This document shows, one piece after another, positions 1-7,752 of a stretch of 64,000 nt of DNA; positions within the stretch are counted from its first letter, which is position 1; each line of letters begins with the position of its first letter. The notes below the pieces were generated by a model, which saw only the letters and a program-made list of their open reading frames with translations, was not told where the DNA came from and did not search any database. Both the position numbers and the translations under genes were made by a program. This DNA is from 3107 sp965216225 (GTDB lineage: Bacteria > Pseudomonadota > Alphaproteobacteria > Rhodobacterales > Rhodobacteraceae), in the NCBI GenBank assembly GCA_965216225.1, contig CBDCFF010000026.1:62001-126000 (forward strand), read 5' to 3'.

Positions 1-164
1 CAAAGCCGGATATTCGAGCGCGACGGGCTTGACCTTGACCGCTCAACGCTGGCCGATTGGGTGGGCAAATCCACGGCCCTACTGGAGCCACTGGCCGTTG
101 CCATCGGACGACATGTGCAAGCAGGCCAGGCATTGTTTGCCGATGATACGCCGATCAAAATGCT

Positions 165-170
165 AACGCC
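165..170. repeat. Target site duplication of IS21 copy 1 (AACGCC)
   Basis: AACGCC at 165-170 is repeated at 2809-2814, directly outside the IS21 ends. Removing one copy with the element restores the tnpC reading frame, which confirms both the boundary and the 6-bp length. Confidence 0.9.
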
Positions 171-218
171 TGTAGCGCGACAATCAAGATGAGAAGTGCG
201 CGTCAATCAGGATGAGAA
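171..218. repeat. IS21 left terminal repeats (L1 171-195, L2 200-218)
   Basis: L1 matches the right end R1 (2784-2808) in inverted orientation. L2, GCGTCAATCAGGATGAGAA, matches R2 (2761-2779) exactly in inverted orientation. A third partial copy, GCGTCAATCAG, lies at about 295-305. Such multiple end repeats are known binding sites for IstA in IS21 relatives. Confidence 0.8.
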
Positions 219-297
219 TCCTTGGTCGCGACGTTTGGGACGATGCCGGGCTTTTGTGCCGCGATCAAGGGGTTTGTTTTTTGATTGTCGCGGAGCG

Positions 298-1107
298 TCA
301 ATCAGCTTTGGTGTTTTCCGGTGTGGCTTTTTGTGCAGGCCTTCCCGGCCCCTTTGCCTTTTGTGCTGCTCTTCGCCGGTAGCTTTCGACATTCATCTCG
401 AAGATGGTTGCGTGGTGCACGAGCCTGTCGACGGCGGCCAATGTCATGGCCGGGTCTGGAAAAATCGCATTCCACTCCCCGAAGGGCTGGTTGGCCGTGA
501 TCAACATTGAGCGGCGTTCATATCTCGCGCTGATGAGTTCGAAGAGCACACTGGTTTCAGCCTGATCCTTGGTGACGTAGGTGATGTCATCGAGGATCAG
601 CAGATGGAATTTGTCGAGCTTTGCAATGGCACTTTCGAGGACGAGATCGCGGCGGGCCTGTTGGAGTTTCTGGACCAGATCGGTGGTGCGGCTGAATAGG
701 ACGCGGTAGCCTTGCTCGACAAGGGCGAGCCCGATGGCTGAGCCGAGATGTGATTTGCCCACACCTGGCGGCCCAAACAGCAGGATGTTGCCGCCCTTTC
801 CGATCCAGCTGTCGCCAGCGGTGATCGCACTGACATGGGCCTTGGACAGCATGGGGACGGCTGTGAAGTCGAAGGTGTCGATCGTTTTTCCGGGCAACAG
901 GCGTGCCTGTGCGAGATGTCGCTCGATACGACGGCGATCTCGTTCAGCCAGTTCATGCTCCACCAGGGTGCTGAGCATCCGAGCGGCGGGCCAGCCTTCC
1001 TTGTCGGCTTGTTCCGCAAAGCGCGGCCATAGCGCCTTGATGGCTGGCAAGCGCAATTCGGTCAGAGCCAAGGTTAGGCGGGCGGTATCGGTCTGGGGCG
1101 ATGTCAT
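298..1107 (-). CDS. istB: IS21 helper ATPase IstB (copy 1)
   Basis: The 269-residue protein is the AAA+ ATPase that assembles on target DNA and activates the IstA transposase. The Walker A motif GPPGVGKS is at about residues 112-119 and the Walker B LLILDD at about 169-174. An N-terminal helical domain (1-90) is the usual oligomerisation part of DnaC/IstB-like proteins. Its ATG overlaps the istA stop (ATGA), which suggests translational coupling. The C-terminus is rich in Lys, Arg and Ala, as in other IstB proteins. No defect is visible. The protein is identical to the second copy at 54346-55155. Confidence 0.96.
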   Translation of the reverse strand: MTSPQTDTARLTLALTELRLPAIKALWPRFAEQADKEGWPAARMLSTLVEHELAERDRRRIERHLAQARLLPGKTIDTFDFTAVPMLSKAHVSAITAGDSWIGKGGNILLFGPPGVGKSHLGSAIGLALVEQGYRVLFSRTTDLVQKLQQARRDLVLESAIAKLDKFHLLILDDITYVTKDQAETSVLFELISARYERRSMLITANQPFGEWNAIFPDPAMTLAAVDRLVHHATIFEMNVESYRRRAAQKAKGPGRPAQKATPENTKAD

Positions 1108-2624
1108 GCTGTCACCTCCTGAGCGGATGGCGTACCGCCGACCAACTGGTCGTAAGATGACAGGTCGGCCAGTTGCACCGCGACTTGGGGGAGTGCGTCT
1201 TGTGATGGGCTAAACACTGCGCGTAGGGCCGCCATGTCAGGCGGGCGCTTCTGGCGAAGGTCCTCCTCAAGCTGCGCTGCCAATTCAGCCTCGCAGCCCC
1301 GCTCGTGTGCCAGCGCCAGAAGATCGACAACCATGCGACACGCCGCCTTCTCACTGGTCTGCTCCAGCAGGAATGCGAACATGTTACGGAACGCCCGGCG
1401 CGGGAATAGCTGATCCCGATAGACCAGCCCCATCAGCGCCATGGGCTTTTTGCGCAAGGAGTGGATGACGTGGTGGTAATTGACCACGTGCCCATGGCTC
1501 CCGGTGCTCGAGGCTCGTCCGCGTGTCAGCGTTAGCAGGGCAGAGCTTCCCAGGAACAGCTCCAACCGATCATCGTAGAGCCGAACCCGCAGCTGATGCC
1601 CGATCAACCGGGATGGCACGGTGTAGAACACCTTGCGCAAGGTGAAGCCCCCGGAGGAAGTGACGCGCAACGTGATCTCCTCGTAATCCGTGGTCCGCCG
1701 CGTCGGCAAAGGTCTGAGGCTCGCACGTTCCGCATCGATACGCTTGGCATTGCGGGCGTTGATCCGGCCCACGATCTCGTCGATGAAGCGACGATAATCT
1801 TGCAAGCTTTCGAAGTCGCGCGACCCACGCATGACCAGCGCGTCCTCAATGGTGCGCTTCAGATGCCCATTGGGGCTCTCGATGGAACCGTTCTCGTGTG
1901 CGACGCCCTTGTTGTTGCGCGTCGGCGTCATTCCATAATGGTTGCACAGGGCGTCGAAGCGGTCGGTTAGATCGGCCCGGGATGACTTATCCAGGTTCTT
2001 GAAGGCCGCCGACAGGCTGTCAGTTCCATGATTGTGTGGCACGCCGCCGAGCGTCCAGAGGGCGTTCTGCAATCCCTCAGCCAGCGCCACATAGCTTTCG
2101 CCGCCCAGCACGACGTGGGCGTGCTGAAACCCGCTATAGGCAAGCCGGAAGTGATACAGTCGATGGCCCAGTGCCTCACCGGCAATGGTCACACCCAACT
2201 TGCCCATGGCGGTGAAATCCGACAGGCCCATTTTGCCCGGTGTGTGGGTCTGCCGGAAAATGACGTCCTGTTCAGGGCCGTGTTCCGCATTCCAGGCGCG
2301 TATCCGTCGCTCCAGAGTCCGTCGGATGCCCGTACCCAGATCAGAATGCCGACGCAGAAGCTCCTCGTAAACCGCCACAGGTCGGATCCCCGGTGAGGAC
2401 CGCAGAAGCGGCACGACCTCCGCATCAAAAATGTCCGCCAGCGGGTCCGGACGCCGCCGGCCGCGAGGGGCCTTCTTCCGTGATGGTAAAATTGGGTCAG
2501 CTTGCAGCCGATAGCCCGTTGCCTGGCTGATCCCCGCCTTGGCAGCGGCAACGGCAACGGAATGGGTCGATCTGAGCGTCATGAAGAGCCTCATTTGTTG
2601 GTCAGTGACATGACAGCCCGGCAT
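1104..2624 (-). CDS. istA: IS21 transposase IstA (copy 1)
   Basis: DDE-type integrase/transposase that cuts and joins the IS21 ends. The start is taken at the ATG giving MPGCHVTDQQMRLFM, preceded by AAGGGG at a suitable distance; an upstream in-frame ATG at 2651 lacks such a site. An N-terminal helix-turn-helix region (VAAAKAGISQATGYRL) is followed by the catalytic core, with Asp in LSDFTAMG, Asp in GTDSLSAAF and Glu in NGSIESPNG, and then a C-terminal beta-barrel and a basic tail. It overlaps istB by 4 bp. It differs from copy 2 by two residues (Leu/Pro in TLERR, Gly/Arg in HNHGTDS). The open frame suggests it is functional. Confidence 0.95.
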   Translation of the reverse strand: MPGCHVTDQQMRLFMTLRSTHSVAVAAAKAGISQATGYRLQADPILPSRKKAPRGRRRPDPLADIFDAEVVPLLRSSPGIRPVAVYEELLRRHSDLGTGIRRTLERRIRAWNAEHGPEQDVIFRQTHTPGKMGLSDFTAMGKLGVTIAGEALGHRLYHFRLAYSGFQHAHVVLGGESYVALAEGLQNALWTLGGVPHNHGTDSLSAAFKNLDKSSRADLTDRFDALCNHYGMTPTRNNKGVAHENGSIESPNGHLKRTIEDALVMRGSRDFESLQDYRRFIDEIVGRINARNAKRIDAERASLRPLPTRRTTDYEEITLRVTSSGGFTLRKVFYTVPSRLIGHQLRVRLYDDRLELFLGSSALLTLTRGRASSTGSHGHVVNYHHVIHSLRKKPMALMGLVYRDQLFPRRAFRNMFAFLLEQTSEKAACRMVVDLLALAHERGCEAELAAQLEEDLRQKRPPDMAALRAVFSPSQDALPQVAVQLADLSSYDQLVGGTPSAQEVTA

Positions 2625-2699
2625 GAACGATCCCCTTGCACAGAAAATCATTCCTTATCCGAGCCGGCCACAACCGTCAGGCCCGCCCCAAAAGGGCAA

Positions 2700-2762
2700 A
2701 ACGCGTGTGCGGGGCCTCCCCAGTCGGGCTACGCCCTCCCTGCGAGCCCCCGCACACGCGTT
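2700..2762. promoter_or_regulatory. Large hairpin upstream of istA in IS21 copy 1
   Basis: A perfect 15-bp inverted repeat, AACGCGTGTGCGGGG at 2700-2714 and its complement at 2748-2762, encloses a 33-nt loop. It lies between the IS21 right end and istA and is conserved in the second copy (52691-52753). There is no T-run, so it is not a standard intrinsic terminator. Inference: it may shield istA from outside transcription or help organise the transposon end. Confidence 0.7.
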
Positions 2763-3597
2763 CTCATCCTGATTGACGCTGGATTCTCACCTTGTTTGTC
2801 GCGCAGCAAACGCCCGGGGCAGGCAAAACCCAGACCGCCCGCCTATGGACTTACATACGCGATGAGCGCCCCTGGGACAGCGAGGCGCCGCCTGCTGCCT
2901 GGTATCAGTTCTCGCCGGACCGCAGGGGTCAGCATCCCAAGGATCACTTGAAGAGATACCAGGGCTGGATGCATGCGGACGGCTATTCCGGATTCAACGA
3001 CCTCTACCGTTCTGGCGACATCCGCGAGGTCGCCTGCATGGCCCACATCCGGCGCAAGTTCGTCGATGTGCATAAAGCCCAGGGCTCGGCCATCGCCGAA
3101 GAGGCGATCAAGCGGATAGCAGGGCTCTACGCTATCGAGAAAGAGGCCCGTGGATCGCCGCCGGATCAGCGTACCGCCATACGGCAGGCCGAGGCCAGAC
3201 CCGTCTTCGATGACCTGGGCAATTGGCTGGGTGCCCAACTGCCCGCTATCTCTGGCAAATCGCCACTTGCAGGGGCCATCCGTTATGCGCTGACCCGGTT
3301 GCCACGGCTCCGGCCATACCTTGAACATGGCCATCTCGAGATCGACAATAATGCGGCCGAGCGGGCCATCAGAGGTATTGCTTTGGGGCGCAAGAACTAC
3401 CTCTTCGTTGGATCACCGGCAGGCGGCAAAGCCGCTGCCATCGCCTATACGCTGATTGAAACCGCCAAACTGAACAACGTTGATCCGCAGGGCTGGCTGG
3501 CCGACACTCTGGCCCGCATCCCGGATTGCAAGATCACCAAGGTCGACGACCTGCTGCCATGGAACATGGGCAGCCACCATCACATGAAAGACGCTGC

Positions 3598-4173
3598 ATG
3601 AGCATCATCGAGATCAAAGTCACCCTGCAAGACATCGAGCCCGCTGTCACCCGCACCCTGCAGGTGCCTGCCGATATCCGGCTGGACCGGCTGCACCTGA
3701 CACTGCAGGTGGCCATGGGCTGGACCAACTCGCATCTCTACATGTTCGAAGCAGCCCGCGCCACATGGGGTATCGCGGACCCCGATTTTGGCGGCGAGGA
3801 CCGGCCCGCCAACAAAACCACTCTGGGCCAAGTCATCGAGGACACCGGCAAAAAGACGATCAACTACATCTACGATTTTGGCGACAACTGGGAACACAGG
3901 ATCAAGATCGGCAGGATCACCGATCCCGTCCCTGGCGAACTCTATCCCAGACTAATCGAGGTCATCGGTAAATGCCCGCCCGAAGACGTCGGGGGCTTCC
4001 TTGGCTACTACGGGTTCCTCGATGCCATGGCCGATCCAAAGCATCCAGAGCACGATCATCTCAAAGACTGGTATGGCGGCACCTTCGATCCCAATCAGCC
4101 CGAAACCGACAAACTCAAACTCGAAGTCCTCAGTCTCGCAAAACGCTGGAAGCCCGGAAAACCAAGGAAATAA
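3598..4173 (+). CDS. Plasmid pRiA4b ORF-3 family protein (IS66 passenger gene)
   Basis: A 191-residue protein beginning MSIIEIKVTLQDIEP. It has the pattern of the pRiA4b ORF-3 (PF07929-type) family: an N-terminal region with RTLQVPADIRLDRLHLTLQVAMGW, then HLYMFEA, a central YDFGDNWEHRIKI motif, and the late segment CPPEDVGGFLGYYGFLDAM. The ATG at 3598 overlaps the tnpC stop (ATGA). A longer reading from 3526 would overlap tnpC, so it was not chosen. The gene lies inside the IS66 right end and therefore moves with the element. The family's function is unknown; it is often seen as an IS66-associated passenger. No catalytic residues can be assigned. Confidence 0.85.
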   Translation: MSIIEIKVTLQDIEPAVTRTLQVPADIRLDRLHLTLQVAMGWTNSHLYMFEAARATWGIADPDFGGEDRPANKTTLGQVIEDTGKKTINYIYDFGDNWEHRIKIGRITDPVPGELYPRLIEVIGKCPPEDVGGFLGYYGFLDAMADPKHPEHDHLKDWYGGTFDPNQPETDKLKLEVLSLAKRWKPGKPRK

Positions 4174-4195
4174 GGCTGTCAGACCGGACGCTTAC

Positions 4196-4435
4196 GATGT
4201 ATCCGATCGTGATCTTCGACGCGCTGCGGGTGAAGATCCGCGACGCCGACAGCCGCATGGTGAAGAACAAGGCCATCTACATCGCCCTGGGGGTCAGCCG
4301 GGACGGCGTGCGCGAGGTCCCGGGCCTGTGGATCGCTGATAACGAGGGGGCCAAATTCTGGTTGTCGGTGATGAACGAGCTGAAGATCCGAGGTGTCCAG
4401 GACACTCTCGATCGCCGTGGTGGACGGGCTCAGGA
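4196..4435 (+). pseudogene. IS256-family (Mutator) transposase fragment
   Basis: The + frame reads YPIVIFDALRVKIRD, then KNKAIYIALGVSRDG, then VPGLWIADNEGAKFWLSVMNELKIRGVQD. This is the region around the first catalytic Asp of IS256-type transposases. After GVQD the family's VVDGL continues only in a different frame (at about 4411-4435), so a frameshift is present. IS66 cuts it on the left and an IS110 fragment cuts it on the right. It belongs to a different IS256 subgroup from the transposase at 4995-5886. Confidence 0.8.
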
Positions 4436-4631
4436 TATCTGTCCTGGTCAAGGTTTGATTTTGGACCACTGGCGGTTTTCGCGGATCAAGGTATTTGCGA
4501 GGATGATGAGCTTGCGCATGATTGCCACAAGAGCGACCCTGGCTTTCCTGCCCTTTTGACGCAAAGCCTTGTAGACGCAGGTGAGTCGGGAATTGCAGCG
4601 CGCTGCGACGAGGGCGGGCATGTAGAGCGCC
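4432..4631 (-). pseudogene. IS110-family transposase C-terminal fragment, inverted
   Basis: This stretch is close to the reverse complement of 6838-7040, the 3' end of the IS110 transposase below. On the minus strand it reads ALYMPALVAARCNSQLTCVY, continues to RENRQWSKIKP and stops. It therefore keeps the natural C-terminus (WSKIKP, stop), which the 6106-7027 copy lost through a 2-nt insertion. The N-terminal three quarters are missing. It forms a roughly 200-bp inverted repeat with the other copy. Confidence 0.85.
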
Positions 4632-4722
4632 TAGAGCGGTTCATCATTTGTTTGAATCTCGGGATTCCGTTTTTCGTTGAATTGTGATTCAAACTGCGTG
4701 CCGGGACTGGAGGCCGGCATGC

Positions 4723-4967
4723 ATGGTAAAACCCTATTCGAATGATCTTCGGGAGCGTGCAGTAGCAGCTGTTGTTTCCGGCGAGACGGCACGTGTTGTG
4801 GCTGCCCGTTTCTCGGTGGCTGTTTCTTCGGTGATCAAGTGGCGCCAGCGATATCGCGAGACTGGCAGCGTGGCGCCTGGCAAGATGGGTGGCCACCGCA
4901 GGATTATCCTTGAACCCCACCGTGATTTTATCCTGGAGCAGATCAACCGCACGCCGCACCTGAGAGC
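4723..4967 (+). pseudogene. IS630-family transposase N-terminal fragment
   Basis: MVKPYSNDLRERAVAAVVSG followed by ETARVVAARFSVAVSSVIKW is the N-terminal helix-turn-helix of IS630-type transposases. The match runs to NRTPHL at about 4967 and then changes into the terminal repeat of an IS256 element. The DDE catalytic domain is missing. Upstream, TAGAGCGG at 4632 may be the TA target plus the IS630 left end. It is distinct from the complete IS630-type gene at 49710. Confidence 0.8.
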
Positions 4968-5886
4968 TATGCCCGAAAGTTGGTGATGGTGTGATCAGGC
5001 GGCGTTTTGAATTTGCTTGATCCCGTCTGTGAACTCAACCCCTTCAATGATCTCTGGCATGCGGTTGGCGCCGTCGAGCTTTCGCCATTTTCCTTGCGCT
5101 GACATCATCAGCTTGAATGCCATGGCCAACCCGGTCTTGCGGCTCAGGCAGCCTTTGGTTTTGCCGGTGCGGTGGCGGACGGTGGCGAAGGTGCTCTCGA
5201 TCGGGTTCGTGGTTTGGATGTGCTTCCAGTGCTCAGCAGGGAAGCCGTAGAAGGAGAGCAGCACAGCCCGGTCTTTGGTCAGTTTCCCAACCGCCTTGTC
5301 ATATTTCGCGCCGTAGGTTTCCACGAAGAAATCGAAGGCGGCCCCGGCTTCGGTCTTCGTTTCCGCCTGCCAGATATCATGCAGGTGGCCCTTGGCTTTG
5401 GCCTGCACCGATTTGGGCATGGCATTGAGAACGTTTCCGGTCTTGTGAACCCAGCACCGTTGTTCCCGGGTGCTGCCGAAGACTTCGCGCAGCGCCGCCC
5501 AGAACCCCAAGGCGCCGTCGCCAATGGCCAGATCGGGGGCGTGGGACAGCCCGCGACGCTTGAGATCGAGCAGCAACTCGCGCCAACTCTGCGTGCTTTC
5601 ACGGTAGCCGTCGGTGAGGCCCAGAACCTCCTTGCGGCCCCACTCATCCGCGCCGATCAGCACCAGAACGCATTGTTTCTGCTCTTCCATACGCGGTTGG
5701 AAATAGACACCATCGGCCCAGACATAGACGAAACGCCGGGCGCTGAGATCGCGGCGCTGCCAGCGTTCATACTCCGCCCCCCAGTCCGCTTTCAATCGCG
5801 AGATGGTGCTCGATGAAAGCCCTGCCGCGTTCGGCCCCAACAGCGCCCCAGGAGCCTCCTGGAAGTCGCCCGTGGAAATGCCCTTG
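4968..5886 (-). mobile_element. Truncated IS256-family element
   Basis: The right terminus at about 4968 (GAGAGCTATGCCCGAAAG) has the form of an IS256-family inverted repeat and lies 8-9 bp past the disrupted IS630 frame. The element holds most of a transposase gene on the minus strand and breaks off near 5886, where the sequence changes to unrelated DNA with a long palindrome. The left terminus is not present. Confidence 0.75.
4995..5886 (-). pseudogene. IS256-family transposase, N-terminus missing
   Basis: From about KGISTGDFQEAPGALLGP onward the minus-strand frame matches Mutator/IS256 transposases. It has Asp in VYVWADGVYF, Asp in DLAIGDGALGFW followed by QRCWVHKTGNVLNAMP, and Glu in TTNPIESTFATVRHRT. 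All three catalytic acidic residues are visible. The normal N-terminal 90-100 residues are replaced by unrelated sequence: the open frame runs on to 6011 but crosses the palindrome at 5929-5966. The copy is therefore probably inactive. The C-terminus (TDGIKQIQNAA) looks native. Confidence 0.85.
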
Positions 5887-5928
5887 TCTATTGGATTTCC
5901 CAGGCATTCGTATCCGTGCGATACGGAT

Positions 5929-5966
5929 GCCACCCCTCGGGCCGCTGCAGCGGCCCGAGGGGTGGC
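5929..5966. repeat. Perfect 38-bp palindrome
   Basis: Bases 5929-5947 (GCCACCCCTCGGGCCGCTG) are exactly complementary to 5948-5966 with no loop. A smaller inverted repeat, ATCCGT/ACGGAT, lies just upstream at about 5912-5928. The palindrome sits in the non-matching DNA between the broken IS256 transposase and the IS110 element. It may be a terminator-like or REP-like site; some IS110-group elements are known to target such palindromes. Confidence 0.85.
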
Positions 5967-6105
5967 GGGGGATGGATCGATGATGCCCTGGTCTTTGAGG
6001 ACCGTTCTCAAGATGGATCACCCCCGCCCTTTTGATGAACCCGAACAGATAGTGGAGGAGGGAACACCCCTGCCTCGTATGACAGGAACGGGAGACGAAA
6101 AGGTC

Positions 6106-7027
6106 ATGAATGATACCATCGGCATCGACATCTCGAAAGATCATCTCGACACCCATCGCCTGAGCGATGGCAAGGCGAAACGCTTCACCAACGACCGGAC
6201 AGGACTGAAGACGCTGAAGAACTGGATCGGCCCGCAGTGCTGCCGCGTCGTCTACGAGCCTACAGGACGCTATCATCGCGATCTGGAGGCCCGCCTTTCA
6301 AAGACGGCTCACGCCATGGTCAAGGTGAACCCCAAACGCGCCCGCCGCTTCGCCGAAGCGGTCGGCCAGTCCGCCAAAACTGACCGGATCGATGCGGAAC
6401 TGCTGGCCCGCATGGGGGCGATGCTTGACCTGAAGGCTTCACCGTTGCGCGATGAACCCATGAACGATCTGCGGGAGGTGCATGTCGCCCGGAGCGCTCT
6501 CATCAAGGACCAGACTGCCTGCCGGAACCGGCTCTGCGGTGCGCGCAACACACTCGTCAAGGCGCAACTGAAAACCAGGATGCGCCAGATTGCAAAGCAA
6601 CTTGCCCAACTCGATGCCGAGTTGAAGAAGCGTATCCGCGAGGATGCAAAGCTTGCCAGACAGTTCGAGATCCTGCGGTCGATCCCCTGCCGTCGCAATA
6701 CTCATCGAAATGCCGGAGATCGGAACCTTGACGCCCAAGCAGGCCGCCGCGCTTGCGGGCCTGGCTCCCTTCGTGCGCAAGTCCGGCAAATGGACAGCCA
6801 GAGCGAAAATCGGAGGCGGACGAGCCGGGCTTCGCCAGGCGCTCTACATGCCCGCCCTCGTCGCAGCGCGCTGCAATTCCCAACTCACCTGCGTCTACAA
6901 GGCTTTGCGTCAAAAGGGCAAGAAAGCCAAGGTCGATCTTGTGGCAATCATGCGCAAGCTCATCATCCTCGCAAATACCTTGATCCGCGAAAACCGCCAG
7001 TGGTCCAAACCATCAAACCTTGACCAA
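6106..7027 (+). pseudogene. IS110-family transposase, frameshifted
   Basis: The N-terminal DEDD (RuvC-like) domain starts MNDTIGIDISKDHLDTHRLS and contains VYEPTGRYH and KTDRIDAELLARM. The C-terminal domain continues in another frame: LIEMPEIGTLTPKQAAALAG, then APFVRKSGKWTARAKIGGGR. The frame changes near 6690, where the usual SIPGIS-AVTA segment is shortened to SIPC-AVA. A 2-nt insertion near 7013 also removes the native stop, so the reading runs on into an IS5 relic. The DNA upstream (about 5967-6105) is where a bridge/seek RNA would be expected in some members; I cannot show one. Confidence 0.88.
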
Positions 7028-7040
7028 GACAGATATCTTG

Positions 7041-7395
7041 TCTCCTTCCGCCTGATGCCTGGGCAAGCCCACGATTTGAGCGAAACATCCGAGTTGATCG
7101 AGGGTGTTTCGTGCGAGATGCTCCTCGCAGATCGGGCGTTTGATGCCGACTGGTTGCGCGAAAATCTGGACAAGTCGGGGATTGTGCCAGTCATTCCGCC
7201 CGGATCGAACCGGAAGTTTCCGCCGGAATTTGACAAACACTGCTACAAATGGCGACACCTGATCGAAAATTACTTCCGGAAACTCAAGGAATTCAAGCGT
7301 ATTGCGTTGCGGGCCTGTAAAACAGATCAGAGCTTCTCCTCCATGATCTATCTGGCCGCGGCTATCATCAACTCACGATGAATCTCAACAGGCCC
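7041..7395 (+). pseudogene. IS5-family transposase C-terminal relic
   Basis: The reading frame to 7381 gives LADRAFDADWLRENLDKSGI, then KWRHLIENYFRKLKEFKRIA and ALRACKTDQSFSSMIYLAAA. This is the third part of the DDE domain of IS5 (IS427-like) transposases with its catalytic Glu. The terminus AATCTCAACAGGCCC ends at 7395, followed by TAG, consistent with a TA/CTAG target. The first two thirds were replaced by the IS110 element. It cuts off the 3' end of the DUF6884 gene on the opposite strand. Confidence 0.82.
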
Positions 7396-7719
7396 TAGAT
7401 ACTGGCGATAGCGTTGGCCCGCGAGGATGACGATTTTGTCAGCCTCCGGCAGTTCCGTATCCATCTGATGTTGAACCCGCTCGGCCCAAGCCCGTTGACC
7501 GGCGGCGGACATCGTGTTCAGTGTCTTGTCATAAGGACCGATCACGGTGTCGGGATCGAGCAGCCCGTGTTCTGCTGACAGGATGAACCACGGCGCGCCG
7601 GTGGCCTCCACCAGTTTGCGCGCCTTGATGAACCACGCCGATGTACAGAGGTCAGCCGCCCGGTTGCGACCGGCTTTCTTCCCGGCCACGCAGGACACCA
7701 GAAACACCCGTTTCAACAT
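7396..7719 (-). pseudogene. DUF6884-type protein, 3' end lost to IS5
   Basis: The reading starts at ATG 7719 (MLKRVFLVSCVAGKK), with GGAG upstream. It contains the conserved LYTS-like DLCTSAWFIKARKLVEA, WFILSAEHGLLDPDTVIGPYD and IVILAGQRYRQYL. These features fit the DUF6884 family, whose N-terminal part resembles YaaA-like proteins; no function is established. About 108 residues are native. The last residues (GPVEIHRELMIAAAR) are encoded by the IS5 terminus. Members of this family are normally longer, so the protein is probably non-functional. Confidence 0.75.
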
Positions 7720-7752
7720 CGCCAATCACTCCATTGGACTTGGAGACGCAGT

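Larger units (their letters stand above)
171..2808 (-). mobile_element. IS21-family element, copy 1 (2638 bp, intact)
   Basis: Ends are imperfect inverted repeats: 171-195 begins TGTAGCGCGACAATCAAG, and the reverse complement of 2784-2808 begins TGCTGCGCGACAAACAAG. The 6-bp direct repeat AACGCC flanks the element at 165-170 and 2809-2814. Inside are istA and istB in one operon with a 4-bp overlap. Secondary repeats (GCGTCAATCAGGATGAGAA at 200-218 and inverted at 2761-2779) are the multiple transposase-binding sites typical of IS21 ends. A same-length copy in opposite orientation lies at 52645-55282; only two amino-acid differences show in its proteins. Confidence 0.96.
1..3601 (+). pseudogene. 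tnpC: IS66 transposase TnpC, 3' part, split by IS21 insertion
   Basis: Bases 1-170 and 2815-3601 join in one frame once IS21 and one copy of its 6-bp target duplication are removed. The join restores the IS66 core ADDTPIKMLTPGAGKTQ followed by TARLWTYIRDERPW. The second part carries the usual IS66 C-terminal features: HADGYSGFND, the AEARPVFDDL region, and EIDNNAAERAIRGIALGRKNYLF, then a TGA at 3599-3601. The N-terminal part (leucine zipper, zinc finger) lies outside the window. The gene is clearly inactivated. It differs from the TnpC at 51.7-55.9 kb, so these are two distinct IS66 elements. Confidence 0.9.
1..4195 (+). mobile_element. IS66-family element, left part outside window, interrupted by IS21
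   Basis: The element holds the 3' part of tnpC, a passenger gene of the pRiA4b ORF-3 family and a right terminus. Its right end at about 4178-4195 reads, in reverse complement, GTAAGCGTCCGGTCTGAC, the typical GTAAGCG start of IS66 inverted repeats. Sequence right of 4195 is an IS256-type transposase fragment, so IS66 apparently landed in an older element. An IS21 copy (171-2808) splits tnpC. tnpA, tnpB and the left repeat lie outside the window. Confidence 0.85.
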
